From contig PYST01000063.1 of NCBI GenBank assembly GCA_003049485.1, positions 62,001-126,000 on the forward strand: 64,000 nt of DNA, given 5' to 3'. The notes beneath the pieces are model-generated. The model was given only the letters and a program-made list of their open reading frames with translations. It was not told where the DNA came from and made no database searches. A program made the translations under genes and the position numbers. Within the stretch, counting starts at the first letter, position 1. Every line of letters begins with the position of its first letter. This document shows positions 34,194-45,955 of the stretch, in pieces. This stretch comes from Ophioceras dolichostomum (lineage: Eukaryota > Ascomycota > Sordariomycetes > Magnaporthales > Ophioceraceae).

Positions 34194-34288
<95 letters not shown>

Positions 34289-35375
34289 AGGGACTAGGGA
34301 CTATACCATCGGCGCGCACTGCCACGTCCTCGGAAGGAGCAGGAGGCTAGCGGAGGCATGTACAGCTCGGTTGACAGTGCCCCCATCCTAACTCTTCCAT
34401 GAGGGCAAGAGCCTGTGACTGTATTCTGTCGCTATTCCCCTGGAATGGGTTGGGCGGAAGCAAGCTACCTGCGGCTGGAGGGATCCTCATTCTGCATTCT
34501 TCCGAGGGAGCCACGACTGTAGTCTGTCTGGGACAGGCAGAGATATCTTCCAAGGACCAAAGTGCGTTCAAGTTAGGGGGGAGGTACTAGAGTTTGCGAA
34601 GGTCCTTAGGAAGAGAAAACGTAATAATGAAAAAAAATATGCAACTGCATCGAAGGCTTGGGAGGCAACACCGTGACTGTTATCTGTGACTGCGTGTTTG
34701 CCAAGTGCGAGACTGAAGTGGGTGTACGAGTGAGGAGAACGACGCGCATGATAGTGGATGATCAGATAAAATGTACAGCTTCTGAAAGGACCGGTGCTGC
34801 TAGAGAAGTGGGCGGAATAAAAATAAGAGAGTGCAGTAGTGGTACAATTTGAGGAGTTAAAAAATTCCACCGCACGCCGCTGCCGACCTTTCCGGCAGTG
34901 AGCTTGAATATGCCCGCCCGACCATACGCCTCGAAGCCAGAAAAAGGAGAGAAAGAACTAAGGATCAAGGGCTCATTGACAGAGACATGGTTAGGACAAG
35001 AGAGGGAGAGGGAAGCATGAGTTGGAGAGAGAGTGGGTTATCTACCTAACTGGAGGGGGTGGGGAAAATAAAGCCACTGCTCCGATCGTCATCCTGCATC
35101 TCAGGGTCCCAATGATCCGTCAACAGCTGTTGGATCAACTCCCACGTGTTGGTCCGGTACGGAGCGCCGTCCGCGTAGCTCCTCGGGCCGTGCGTCGGCG
35201 TCGTGGTCGGGCCGTGGCGGCTGGCGGGGGTGAGGGCCGTGCTGGCACCACTGGCACTCCCAGTACCAGTACCAACAACGCCAAGAACAACACCAGGACT
35301 GTCGATGAAGACGACAGCAGGAGCAGCAGCAGCGGCAACAGTGGCAGCAGGGGCAAAAGGATCACCGTCAGTGTC
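33479..35375. other. Region between GNAT-repeat protein and Gid2
   Basis: Apart from the degenerate repeat (to 33930) and the GA microsatellite, no gene is supported. The part next to 35376, including a Leu-rich open stretch near 35135-35365, is treated as the 3' flank of Gid2. Confidence 0.5.
34199..34285. repeat. (GA)n microsatellite
   Basis: About 43 uninterrupted GA units on the + strand, likely polymorphic between strains. Confidence 0.97.
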
Positions 35376-37096
35376 CTACAATATGACGACGCGGGCGTCC
35401 TTGACCTGGCCCTCGTAAGGGCAGTACGGGCACTTGAAGCGGGGGCCCTTAGCCAGGTTGTGCAGCGAGTCCTTGGCCAGCACGTGGCCGCACGACAGTA
35501 TCATGGGCGGGTTCGCGGCCGTCGTCTGCTCCTTGGAGACGGGGCAGACGAAGACGGAGTGGTACATGAACGACCTGGGGAGCGGCGTCTCGAACGCGAG
35601 CTCGTGCGCCGTCGTCCACTCTGCGCCGTGCTGCCGCGTGGCGTTCATGTACTTGACCAGCCGGGGCAGGGCCACGGCCCCCGCCGTGGCGGCCACGTAG
35701 AGCGGCGACTCCGCCGACAGGCCCAGGAGCCAGCAGAACTCGCGCGTGAACGAGGTCGACACGTCGGCGAAGGCCGTGGAGGAGTCGAAGAGGGACGCGT
35801 AGGGCGAGTCGGTCAGGTTCGGCGCGAACACGAGCGCGGCCGCGAGCTGCTGCATCTCCTTCAGGTGGCGGTCCTGGAACTGCTGCATGTTCGCCCGGGC
35901 GTACTCGTAGGCCGCCTCGGGCCCCCCTCCGGACGACGGCGGCGTCTGGAACAGGTGGACGTACTGCAGCTTGCACAGCTCGAACTCGAGGTTCGACCCC
36001 CTCTCCTCTAGTTCGCGTGTGTACGTCCGCGCCCATGCGATGGCTGGCTTCAGATCCTGCTGCTTGAGCCGCTGCAGGATGTGGTACATGTTGGTGAACT
36101 GCGTCTGCAGTTGCTGCGACCGCAGCGAGTCGGTGAGGCCGTCCGTCGCTGTCGCTCTCCTGTTGATCCTCCTGCCTTTCCTCCTGATCGTGGATGGTGA
36201 CCCCTCTAACATTGTTGCCGTTCTCCCGGATGACTGTGTTGGTGTTCTCGTTGGGCCGCCGATGCCCGGCGCCTCTGCCTGGGCTCTCGTCGAGTCCTCG
36301 TCTGTGTCCATCTCATGATCCCCCTCGTCGTCTTCGGCGCCGCCTCCTCCTCCTCCTCCCCCTCCCTCTCCTCTCGCTTCATCTACCTCGTCGTCCTGAT
36401 CTATGCTTTCGTCGTCGTACTCGTCATCGTCGTAGTTGTCTAACCTTGGGCGCAGGTGGGGTGTGACGGCTTTAGCTTCTGCGATGAAGGTGCTGGCGAC
36501 CGAGAACTGGCCCTCACGGAGGAGATGCATGGTGATGGCCCGGTTGATCAAGGCGGTCTGGTCCTCCATGGCATCGTGGTCATCCGGGTCATTGGTCAAC
36601 GGCAGGATCGGTATGTCGACCAAAGGTAGCGCCTAGTAAGTCGGAAGCCAATGAAGGTGACGCCGGAAGTCAGTACACCAAATCTAAGCACTCGTGTGGG
36701 GGGAAAGAGAACGAACGTGGGAGGGGGAGCAGGCAACCTCGGTCGTACCTTGTCTATCGCTTTCCCGACCTGCTTCTGCACCCTCGAAACCTTCGCTAGA
36801 CTATCGTTTATCTTCTCGAAGTGGGCCTTGACAGGGTTCTGCAGCTTCGTTATGCCTAACCTCGCGGTATGAAGATCAGGCGCTGCAGCAGGCGGCAATT
36901 AGTTTATGGTAAGAATGGGAAGGAAGGGGAAGACGTATTGCGAACCAGATGCGATATTCTGCCGGGCTTCTGTGAGGATCTGGATCAGGTCATCCGCATT
37001 CTTGACTGCGGCGGTGAGCCGATTCGACGTGCTCAGCTTGTGTAGCTCCGAATGGAGCGGTATCATCGCATCCACCGGCTTCAGCTTTTCGGCCAT
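35376..37096 (-). CDS. GID2: GID/CTLH E3 ubiquitin ligase subunit Gid2 (Rmd5/RMND5)
   Basis: Catalytic RING-type subunit of the GID complex that, in yeast, marks gluconeogenic enzymes for degradation. Exons 36946-37096, 36749-36882 and 35376-36632 give 513 aa; introns are 63 bp (GTTCGC..CAG) and 116 bp. Junctions read NIAS/APDLHTA and GKAIDK/ALPLVDIPI. A LisH-like segment (about 122-150, LINRAITMHLLREGQFSVASTFI) and a CTLH region (FTNMYHILQRLKQQDLKPAIAWA...) are separated by an acidic/Gly-rich insert (about 160-265, with a Gly9 run). The degenerate RING is at 458-499: CPVSKEQTTAANPPM, then CGHVLAKDSL, then CPYCP. Start ATG at 37096. Confidence 0.93.
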
Positions 37097-38377
37097 GGTG
37101 GGCAACGGCGGTGGCGCGGATATGTGATCTGGTTGGAGGGTGTCTCGGAGGGAGAGGAGGAGGAAGAAGACCAGTCGGCAGAGTCAGGGGTTGCTTTGGG
37201 AGCTGTGGATTGTCGCACCAAGCAGTTCGGGACGAGTTCGTTTGGCCGCGGGATAGTCCAGATTTGAATGGGAAGGGCAGTCGTTTGTGAGTTCAGTCCT
37301 TTAGGTGCTCAACAACGTAGGTTTGGTTCGCAGTGGTGTTCGGGTGGGCGTCAGGAGAGAGAAGGGAGGGATCCATCGACGGACGACGTGCTCTTGTGAG
37401 ATTTTGGGGAGCAGGAGCCCGACGTCCCGCCCGTGACTATGCGGAAAGAATGATCAAGAATGCGATCTGATCTTGGACGACGATCAAAAAGAGTCAAAAG
37501 AAGGAAATAAGACGAAGGTGTGTGAACGAACGAGGTGGGAAGGGAAATCAACTGGTGTTGGAGAGATGATGCATTGCGGGCATTTGCGGAGGTCAGACAA
37601 GAATGGATTGCGACATGGAGTGAGTGTCCGGAGTGCGGGGATTCTATCTCCTACGGCGAGATAGCTTCGCTTCTCGGCTGACATGGTACCCAATCACAAG
37701 CCTGCGGGATAGCGGCAGCCCACAGCCGCATGGGGTGTGCCAGCTGAGATTCCAGGCGGGTCAGCGATGTCGTCACATGCTGCCACGAACGATTGATAGC
37801 TTCAAATAATGCGCTGCACCGTCCTCCCTAGCTACCCGTCACCTGGGCATTTTATTCCTGCCAGTTCACATGTGCAAGTTGGCATAGCACAACATTGGGA
37901 GTCGCATACCTTTACGTTTTCTTTCATAGGAGCTTGTTCCTAAAAATTCCTGGCGCTCCTGCGGATCTTGTTATGCGAACGTAAAAAAAAAAGTAAAAAA
38001 GAAAGGGGCTGGCCAACGTGGCACATTTTCATCGCTGTCTTTATTTGATTGAAGTTTGGCACTGCACTGCAGCACGAACCATCACCAACGGGACCGGCCT
38101 CGCTTCTTGGCTTCCCTGCCGTCCCACTCCACCATGCACCCTTGGCGAAACTCCCCGTTAAAAGCTTGGAGCGACCCGCAGTAGTGGTCGGATGACGACG
38201 ACCTCGTCTGTTGCTTTTTGGTGATTATCATCAGAGAGCACCAGCTCGATCCAGACAGAGGAGAGCAGCAGCGGCGGCAGTCGAAGTAGAAGGCTGTTTG
38301 CTAGCTAGGCTGCCCTCCCCCGCTCCGCTCCCGACGACAGCGACGAACGAAACACACAGTGACACCCGACCACCACG
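37097..38377. other. Divergent promoter region Gid2 / STB6-like
   Basis: 1.28 kb between two divergent starts. No gene seen; an A-rich tract lies at 37983-38005 and CAG/GGC triplet-rich leader sequence near 38250-38290. Confidence 0.55.
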
Positions 38378-41300
38378 ATGTCGTTCCGCTTCCTCGCCAA
38401 TTCGGCACCCGGAGTCCATCGGGAAGAGGAACTTACCGCGGCGAGGCTCGCTGCCCTTGCCGCCTCACCGACCGGCCTGACTCGCAGCGGCACCAACTCC
38501 CGCCAGACCACACCCCAAGTCGACCACGCTGCCACTCCGCCCTCCACGTCGGCCGCGACTCCCGGCCCGCCGCCTCCGTCATCCGCATCCGTCTCGCCCG
38601 AAACGACCAGATCGGCCGCCGATAAACACAAGGACAGCCCACCCTCAGTAGCGGGGGGAAGTGCTCTAGGAATACGCAGACATGTCGTATTTCCGGATCC
38701 AGTTGCCTTTAGGTACGTGGAAGCTACATCGGTATCTGCTAGGGACCTTGCGGGGTGGTAGTAGCGGTGATGGTCGCACAAACATCCGTATATATGGAGA
38801 ACGTCAAAGCTCGGGCATACATTACCCCTGTACAACACCGTCATAACCCCTCACGTGCTAAGCTAACTATATCCCCGAACCACCCCCCTGGTCGATCTCC
38901 TCCCTCCTCAGATATCTCGAAGAAGACCCCTCCGTCACCGTACTCGAGCGCCGCGTCCTCCTCACCGGCTACGAGCTCTACCTAGTCGAACAATGGGCCT
39001 GCTCGCGCCGCTCCCCGACCCTGGTCATCGTGACCTACACCGGCGACCCGAAGCACTCCGTCGTGGTGGGCGTGATGGGCATCCCCGCCGACGAGCGCGA
39101 GTGGTCCCCTCGGCTAAGGGTGTACTTCAAGGCCATCCAGCAGTACCACGCCCGACCGAAAGACACGCACCTCGGCGAGTTGATGGTGACGAACCTGAGC
39201 TCGTTCCCCTCGGCGCTCACCGTCATACCCGTCCCCGACGGCGACATCCGAAAGCACAGGCAGGTGTTCATCGTGAACGAGGACCTGAAGAGGATGGGCT
39301 GCTCGGGCCGGTCGGGCATGACGCTCTCGGACCCGACCGCGGCGACGCAGGCTAAGTTCCTGCAGCTGTACAAGACGAGCGACCGCATACCCTTCTTCGG
39401 CGCGGTGCTGGAGCTGGTGAAGCTGTGCCAGGCCGCGCTGCTGATCTTCGGCCGGCTGGAGCACGAGTACGTGGACGGCCTGCTCTGCGACGTGACCGAG
39501 GCGGCCGTCAACGACTGGTGGACCGAGATCGGGTCCGAGTACTTCAACGTCGAGCCGTCCGACGGCATCCTGGGCCCCACCACGGTCGCCGCGCTGCTCG
39601 GCACGCTGATGGGCGCGCGCAACCGGCTGGGCTGGTACGGCGCGCCCGTGCCCAAGGACGTGTTCGACGTCGACGCCACGAAGAGGGGCATCGGCTACTT
39701 CCAGAAGGCCTTCAAGCTCGAGCGCACGAGGCGGCTCGACCGCCAGACGCTGCTGAAACTGCACAGCGTCACCGCGAAGGCCGCCGCGGGCGAGGGCGGC
39801 TGGGGCGTGCAGAAGGCCGTGAAGTCGACGGTTGCCGAGATCGGAGGCAAGAGGGGAGAGATGGTCATCGGGATGATGAGCGGCGGCAAGGATAAGGCGA
39901 ATATCAGCGACATCGAGACGCTGGACATCGACAAGCTGATCGACCTGGCGTATGGGGAGCGCGCGAAGTGGCTGTGGCATGGGAAGGCGAAGCGGTCTAC
40001 GGGGTTGTCGTCTTCTGGTGGTGGTGGTGGAGGAGACGGCTACGCGGACAGGGCCCTGCCGGAGCTGGGGAGCGCTTTCTTCAGCGGCAGGGATGACACC
40101 ACTGGGCCCGGTGCCGCTATCGGCGGCGTGGGCGCCGCGGCTGGCTTGGGAGGACTGGGATCCCAACAGACCGGATCGACAACAGCCGTCGCCACTAGCA
40201 GCAGCAGACGTGTACAGACCTTGCCATTGGGCAGCCTCGGACTCGGCAGCAGCAGCGGCGGCGGAGACGAGCCTCTCCAGCTCGAGCTGCGAACGAAGGA
40301 CGAGTCCGCCACCATGGCCTTCGCCCAATCCGCCGCCGTCATCACCCCCGGTCCATACTCCGCACCCCTCCTCCCGTCGACGTCCAACACAAGCAACCCC
40401 GCGAACGCCCTCTCCGACGGCCCGGCCTCCGCAGCAGAGAAAGGCGACAACAGCGCCGCCCTCCGCAAAACGGTCTTCAAGCGCGTCGGCGGCAAGGTCT
40501 CGGACGCGCGGTCCGGCTTCGGCCGCATCCGCGACGTCGTCGGCGGCGGCCGGCGGGGTCACGCGAGCCGACCGTCCAAAGATGAAGGGTGCGGCCCTCC
40601 CAGCGGCGGGGGGATGGCAGACCTTGGCGCCGCGGGGTACATGATGAGCCCCAGCATAGCCAGCCTGGCGCAGAGCGCGACGAGCCTGTCGAGCCCCGTC
40701 GGCGTGGGGAGGGCGTTCACGTGGAAGAACAAACCGGAGGAGTACGCGAATGCTTTCGCGGCTGCTGCGAGGGCGAGGGAGGGTGTGGAGACTGGTGCAG
40801 GTACAGGGGTCGACACGACGCCGCCGCCGAAGGGGGGCAAGACGCCGCCGTCAAGGCTGGCGGAGGAGCAGCAGCGCCGGGATTCCGTTTCAGCTGCTGC
40901 TGCTGCGATTCCGCCGGCGCTGCCGACGCCGGCGGCGGAGGGCGCGCTGATCAACGGCGGGGCGGCGACGATGACCGAGTCCGTGTCCGTGGCCGGATCC
41001 GCGGCAGACGAGAGCGCGGACCTGCAGGCGCAGATGCTCGCGGCGTTCAGCAGGGCCGACGACGCCGTGCAGGCCACCCCGGCCGCGTCGTGGCTGCAGA
41101 GGCGGCACAGCGTCTCCGGGGGCCCGACTCCGCACGGTGGCGGCGGCGGTGCGACGACAACGACGACTGCTGCTGCTGCGGAGAAACCGCTGTCCTCCTC
41201 TTCCGAATCCGCCGCCGCCGCTGCAGCCATCGCCATCGCCATCGCCGCCGCCGCCGAAGACGCCCGCTGGCCGAGACGGCTGTCGTTCAGCGTCGCGGAG

Positions 41301-41993
41301 GAGGCGGTGCTGAGGTGGGAGGAGGTCCTGGACGTGTTCGAGGAGGTCGACCCGTTTGAAGACGACGGCGATGCGGAGAGCGGAGGAGCAGGTGGTGGAG
41401 TCCTCGGAGACGACGACTCCTCCGGCGCACTCGCCGCCCGCGAGAACGGCAGTAGTGGCGGTATCGTCCGCATCCGCCTCTCCTCCGACAAGGGCAGCGC
41501 CGAGGCCGCCCGCGCCCTCTTCGCGCACGTGGCGTCCCTGCGCGCCGCGCTCGAGCCGTGGGTCGCCGCGCGCGTCGGGGCGGTCGAGGCGCTGGACGAC
41601 GAGCTGGGGAGGCAGCAGGACGAGCTGCAGGGGCTCTACTACCAGCTGCATGACGTGTACGAGGCGGTGCGGCGCCAGTCGGCGGAGCTGGTGGGCGAGG
41701 AGAGGAGCCGGCTGACGGAGAGCCTGAGGGACGTCGAGGTCCTGAGCCAGAGGCTCGAGTACGAGATCGGCGCGCTGGCGAGCAAGGTTGCGGACGTGGA
41801 GGACGGGGTGGAGGAGTTCGAGAGGCAGGTCGGGGCTGTGGAGGCTAGGGCCGACGAGCTCAAGGTGCAGCTCGAGACGGAGAGCTGGGTGCACTGGGCG
41901 GTGAGGACGCTGACGGGCATTGGGACAGGGCCCAACATCACGCGGGGTGAGAATAGTCGTGCGGCTGCTACTGCCGCGACTGCCCCCAGGTAG
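38378..41993 (+). CDS. STB6-like protein (Sin3-binding Stb2/Stb6 family)
   Basis: Exons 38378-38712 and 38912-41993, intron 199 bp (GTACGT..CAG), give 1138 aa. The junction restores DPVAF/RYLEEDPSVTVLERR. Residues ~100-330 carry the strings LEEDPSVTVLERRVLLTGYELYLVEQWACSRR, VIVTYTGD and EWSPRLRVYFKAIQ, which I associate with the conserved N-terminal domain of fungal STB6-like proteins. The family is named after yeast Stb2/Stb6, found as Sin3 partners, so a chromatin or repression link is possible but untested here. A second region (GPTTVAALLGTLMGARNRLGWYG) and a long Ser/Gly/Ala disordered middle follow. Residues ~990-1110 are a coiled coil (ELGRQQDELQGLYYQLHDVYEAV and onward). No membrane span or nuclear signal was seen. 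Confidence 0.8.
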
Positions 41994-42933
41994 GGACGGG
42001 GGCGGAGGACGGCTTGAGTGACGACGACGGCGGGGTTTGTCGTTGTAGTGGCTGTTCGGGTAGTGTTTGCGGCGTGCCTTGGGGTATGTCTGGCGCTTAT
42101 CTGCTACGGCTGTTTCTTTAAAGGTCGATGATGGCGGGCGCGTGGTTCGCAGGGTATTTTATATAGGTGACATCACGGGGGACAAACATGGTGATAATGG
42201 GTGTTATTTAGGAACCTAGGTATGCATAGCCTGTGGGAATTTTGGTTTGGTACTGGGCGGGGGTTTCTTTCGGGATTAGGCTTCTGGTCGGGTTAGAATG
42301 AAAGTCATAGTTCCTCTGTCTTAGCCTTTGATGAAGTCTCCGTGTGTTCGAGATCGAAGAGTCCAGCGTTAAGGGTGTCCGACAAGCAGTGTGCAAACAA
42401 AAGTCATTCGTCGCTTGTCACCCCTCTTATGAACTGGCCAAGAAGAAGTAAGAGGGCTTTGTTCCGGATGTCTATGCTGTATCCTCCTTACCATCCATCT
42501 ACCTACACATAGGTACCCAAGGTAGTTAAGCATACCCAACCCATCCTTGAGAGAGAAGATTTGTAAAAATTGTACACGCGAGGACTCGCCGCTGAAGCCT
42601 TTTGCACTCGCTTCATATACAGGGGGTACGTATGATTCCTGTGCCTCCTGTTTGGATTATCGCGCCGTCTATTCGTACAACGCCACCTGAGAAAAGTCGA
42701 AAGAAAAAAAGCAAGGTATCGAGACTGCTGGCATTGTCGCCCACATGCCGCAATAATCAGGTAGGGCACAAATGTTATAAGCAGCCCGCCACACAGGAAG
42801 GATCCAATTTCTCTTGTCGCGAGGTACGGGGAGAGAAGGCGAGGTCGGTTCTCTTCAGTTTGGTTCCCTGTATATATCGGGGTGTTGTCGTGTGTGGGTT
42901 TTTTTTTTTTTTTTTTGCGTCGCCCATTGGTTT
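41994..42933. other. Convergent intergenic region STB6-like / Tim10
   Basis: 3' flanks only. Contains a T18 tract at 42900-42917 next to the Tim10 stop and TAGGTA words near 42505-42530. No coding signal. Confidence 0.55.
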
Positions 42934-43362
42934 TTAGCTGCCGAAGCCGAAGCTCGCGCCAGCGCGGCCGGCCTGGGTCTGGCTCTCCTGCTGGAGAATA
43001 TCCGAGACCTTCATGTGGACGTCGAGGAACTTGGAGGCGCAACGGTCGAGGCAGACGCTCTCGCCCTTGTTGAGCTCGCCCTCTTGGTAGGTGCTTGGGA
43101 TGCATTTCTTGGCGCAGGACCTGCTCATGCTGTGTGGGGTAAGGTGTTTGTTAGCATCACAAGCAAAGAGCGATAACCACGGAGGCGCAAGAAAAAAGAG
43201 AACCGTGAGTTGTGATGAGAGGGCCAGAGGTAAATGTAGGTAAATGGGTGGGGAGGGGAGCGGTACATACCGGTTGTGCAGCTCTGCGACGAGCTTCATC
43301 TCGGCCTCGACGGCAGCAATCTTCTCTGCCGAGGACGGCTGGCGACGACCTATTCCGAACAT
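42934..43362 (-). CDS. TIM10: Mitochondrial intermembrane-space chaperone Tim10
   Basis: Small Tim that, with Tim9, carries hydrophobic precursors across the intermembrane space to the inner membrane. Exons 43271-43362 and 42934-43129 with a 141-bp intron (43130-43270, GTATGT..CAG) give 95 aa; the junction reads ELHNR/MSRSCAKKC. The twin CX3C motif is complete: CAKKC, then CLDRC, separated by the usual loop. The start is MFGIGRR at 43362; the frame is open further upstream but that extension is not Tim-like and is probably leader. It shares its upstream region with a second mitochondrial gene on the other strand. Confidence 0.95.
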   Translation of the reverse strand: MFGIGRRQPSSAEKIAAVEAEMKLVAELHNRYVPLPSPPIYLHLPLALSSQLTVLFFLAPPWLSLFACDANKHLTPHSMSRSCAKKCIPSTYQEGELNKGESVCLDRCASKFLDVHMKVSDILQQESQTQAGRAGASFGFGS

Positions 43363-43882
43363 CTTGCTGATTCCTTGAACTGAGAAGGTAGTAGAGGTTG
43401 AGAGAGAGGCTTCCTTGTCTGGTTGATGTGTGCCGTTGGGTTTGTAGGTAACGTCAGTTCTATGTTTAGGTAGGCAGTATTGAAGTGATGTTGACGACGA
43501 TGAACTTTGATCTGGAGCTTCAAAGAGAAGCGATGGAGACCGGGGTCCAAAGGCGGTGAGTGGTGGCAGATACAGCTCTTTTCCCTCACCCGCGAGAACT
43601 ACATCCTTTGCTTGTCCACTGCTCCGTATTCTGTACTTGTCCACCTGCACAAAGAAACAGGGTAAAACAAGATGTGACGGGAGTTTCTAATTGTAAATTG
43701 TTTTCTCATAGTCCGAACGATGCGAAGCGATATGTGTTTTCCTTCCGCTCTTTAAACTTCACCCTCCCACATCTCAGCAGCTGAATACGGCCTGCCCCGA
43801 AGAACTCAGGTCTCCAGCAAACCGTCGAGCTCACATCTGCAACACCAGAAACAACCTCTCACTCGGCCCTCGACCGCCCAGA
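43363..43882. promoter_or_regulatory. 520-bp bidirectional promoter region TIM10 / mitochondrial LysRS
   Basis: Two nuclear genes for mitochondrial proteins start on opposite strands 520 bp apart, with no other gene between them. A shared promoter is likely by position; I recognised no specific factor site. Confidence 0.55.
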
Positions 43883-45955
43883 ATGGCGATCATTCGTCAG
43901 CTGCGGCTGGTGGCAGCAGCAGCTGGCGCGCAAGCAGGGGCAGCAATGGCAAGGAGCCCAAGCCTCGCCCCTCTATGCCGGGTCTCGCGGCGACCCCGGC
44001 CGCCAATGCCATTGCCGCTCTCCTGGGCCGGTGCCACCGGCGTACTCTATACTGCGAGAGCATATGGAACCGAGGATTCGTCTTTCTCGCGTCTCAAGGG
44101 GCTCACAGTCCGAACGACGATTCGATCATCATCTGGAAAATCGGCCATCCAAAACGCAGACCCAGAATGGCAGCCCGACCCGATGTATACCGGCATAAAG
44201 CCTTTTCTCGTCAAGAGCCCGGGAGACATACATAATGGGCATATAGGCCAACAGATCCGAGTTGGGGGACGGATACAATCGGTGCGCAGAGCTGGGTCCA
44301 AGCTGCTCTTTGTGGACATCGTCGGGTGTTCCGACAAGCTACAGGTGATGGTGAACTTTGCGAAGGTGAAGGACCAGGGACTGATGCCTGACTTTGGCAC
44401 ATACCGGACATTGGGCGAGACTGCGGATGAGGGTGAGGGCGGACAAGCGTCGGCCGTCACAGAACTAGACCTGGACGGTTTCCGTGAGCTCGCTAAGGAG
44501 TTGCAGCGTGGCATGTTCATAGAGGCCGTCGGCACGTTCAAACGAACAGATAGGGGCGGGCTCGCGGTCGACGCCACCCACTTCCCTCGGCGAAGGGACA
44601 ATGGCAGCAAGGTCCTCCCCGAGACCCTGGCGGATGAGGAGACGCGCATACAGCAGCGCCACGTCGACCTTTTGGTCAACAGGCAAGCCGTCGACGTGCT
44701 GAGGGCCCGGTCCATCATCATTGGCTCCGTACGAAGGAAGCTGATGGCTTGCGACTTCGTCGAAGTGCAGACGCCGCTCCTGGCCGAGCATGCCGGCGGT
44801 GCGGCGGCCCGGCCCTTCGCCACCTACTCCACAGAATTCCCAGGCCGCGAACTAGCCCTGCGCGTCGCGCCCGAGCTGTGGCTGAAGCGGCTCGTCGTCG
44901 GCGGGTTCGACCGCGTGTTCGAACTTGGCCCTTGCTTCCGCAACGAGGGTGTCGACCAGACCCACAACCCGGAGTTCACCATGCTCGAAACCTACACCGC
45001 GTGGGCCAATCTCCAGGACCTGACGCAATTCACCATGAGATTGATCCGTGGCTGCATCGACGGCCTCCAGTTAGAGAAGACGAGGAAACGGCGGCAGCAT
45101 ATGATGCTACCCATGGTTAACTGGGCGAGATTCAAGTCACACAGCCCCACAATATGGTTCGTGCCGACCCTCGAGAAAGCCCTGGGCTTCACGCTCCCGG
45201 ACCTCGAGGCCCCCACAGCCCTCGCCGACCTGACGGACCTGATGCGGAAGCATGGAGTGGACGCCGGCGACATCACCGGCCTCTCCCTGCCCCGTCTGCT
45301 CGACCGCCTCCAGAGCCGTTTCCTCGAGCCGATGACTCTGAAGACGCCGCACTTCATCTCGGGACACCCGGCCTGCATGTCCCCGCTGGCCAAATCGTTC
45401 AAGTGCTCGAAGACCGGCCAGATGCTCTCGCTCCGGGCAGAATATTTCGTCGACGGCCTCGAGCTGGCCAACATGTACCAGGAGGAGAACGAGGCGGACG
45501 CACAGGAGGCCAAGTTCCGTGCGCAGGCCCGCCTCCGTCGCGTCGTCGTCCCTAGGGAGGAGGACGAGGAAGCGGAGAAGGCCAAGGCAGACACCGGAGA
45601 TGATGCCAGCCGGTCCGAGTCCGAGCTCGAGCCGCTGAGCCCCGGCGAGGCCAGCTACGTGGAGGCGCTACGCTCAGGCATGCCGCCCACCGGCGGTCTC
45701 GGCATCGGCATCGACAGGCTCGTCATGGCGCTGACGGGCACGGCTCGCATCCGCGATGTGCTGCCCTTCGGCACGCTGAAGAACGTCGTTGGGCTTTCGA
45801 GGCAGACCGTAGCTTCGGTGGCGTCGTCATCGTCGTCGTCGTCGTTGCCATCATCGTCAGCTACCCCACCATCAGATGATGTGTCTGTACAAGAAGAGGC
45901 GGACGTTGTGGGAAAGGAGACCGGGCAGCCGACCGCTAAGGAGAATTATGCTTAG
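43883..45955 (+). CDS. MSK1: Mitochondrial lysyl-tRNA synthetase (class II)
   Basis: Charges mitochondrial tRNA-Lys. Single exon, 690 aa, start ATG at 43883. Residues 1-60 are Ala/Arg/Pro-rich with almost no acidic residues (a mitochondrial presequence). An OB-fold tRNA-binding domain follows (about 130-240, GGRIQSVRRAGSKLLFVDI). The catalytic core has motif 2 FRNEGVDQTHNPEFTMLETY (from about residue 352) and motif 3 GGLGIGIDRLVMALTG (about 603-618), the form found in lysine enzymes of class IIb. An acidic Glu/Lys-rich insert (about 548-585) and a Ser-rich tail (about 645-690) are extra low-complexity parts. The N-terminal presequence separates it from the cytosolic enzyme. Divergent from Tim10. 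Confidence 0.93.
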   Translation: MAIIRQLRLVAAAAGAQAGAAMARSPSLAPLCRVSRRPRPPMPLPLSWAGATGVLYTARAYGTEDSSFSRLKGLTVRTTIRSSSGKSAIQNADPEWQPDPMYTGIKPFLVKSPGDIHNGHIGQQIRVGGRIQSVRRAGSKLLFVDIVGCSDKLQVMVNFAKVKDQGLMPDFGTYRTLGETADEGEGGQASAVTELDLDGFRELAKELQRGMFIEAVGTFKRTDRGGLAVDATHFPRRRDNGSKVLPETLADEETRIQQRHVDLLVNRQAVDVLRARSIIIGSVRRKLMACDFVEVQTPLLAEHAGGAAARPFATYSTEFPGRELALRVAPELWLKRLVVGGFDRVFELGPCFRNEGVDQTHNPEFTMLETYTAWANLQDLTQFTMRLIRGCIDGLQLEKTRKRRQHMMLPMVNWARFKSHSPTIWFVPTLEKALGFTLPDLEAPTALADLTDLMRKHGVDAGDITGLSLPRLLDRLQSRFLEPMTLKTPHFISGHPACMSPLAKSFKCSKTGQMLSLRAEYFVDGLELANMYQEENEADAQEAKFRAQARLRRVVVPREEDEEAEKAKADTGDDASRSESELEPLSPGEASYVEALRSGMPPTGGLGIGIDRLVMALTGTARIRDVLPFGTLKNVVGLSRQTVASVASSSSSSSLPSSSATPPSDDVSVQEEADVVGKETGQPTAKENYA

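Noticed and set aside
35022..36011. 329-codon plus-strand open frame opposite Gid2
   Set aside because: Its Arg/Val/Leu-rich product is the antisense of the RING and CTLH coding region.
39114..40562. Long minus-strand open frame opposite the STB6-like gene
   Set aside because: High-GC coding DNA gives long antisense frames; the plus strand has conserved domain strings and an exact splice.
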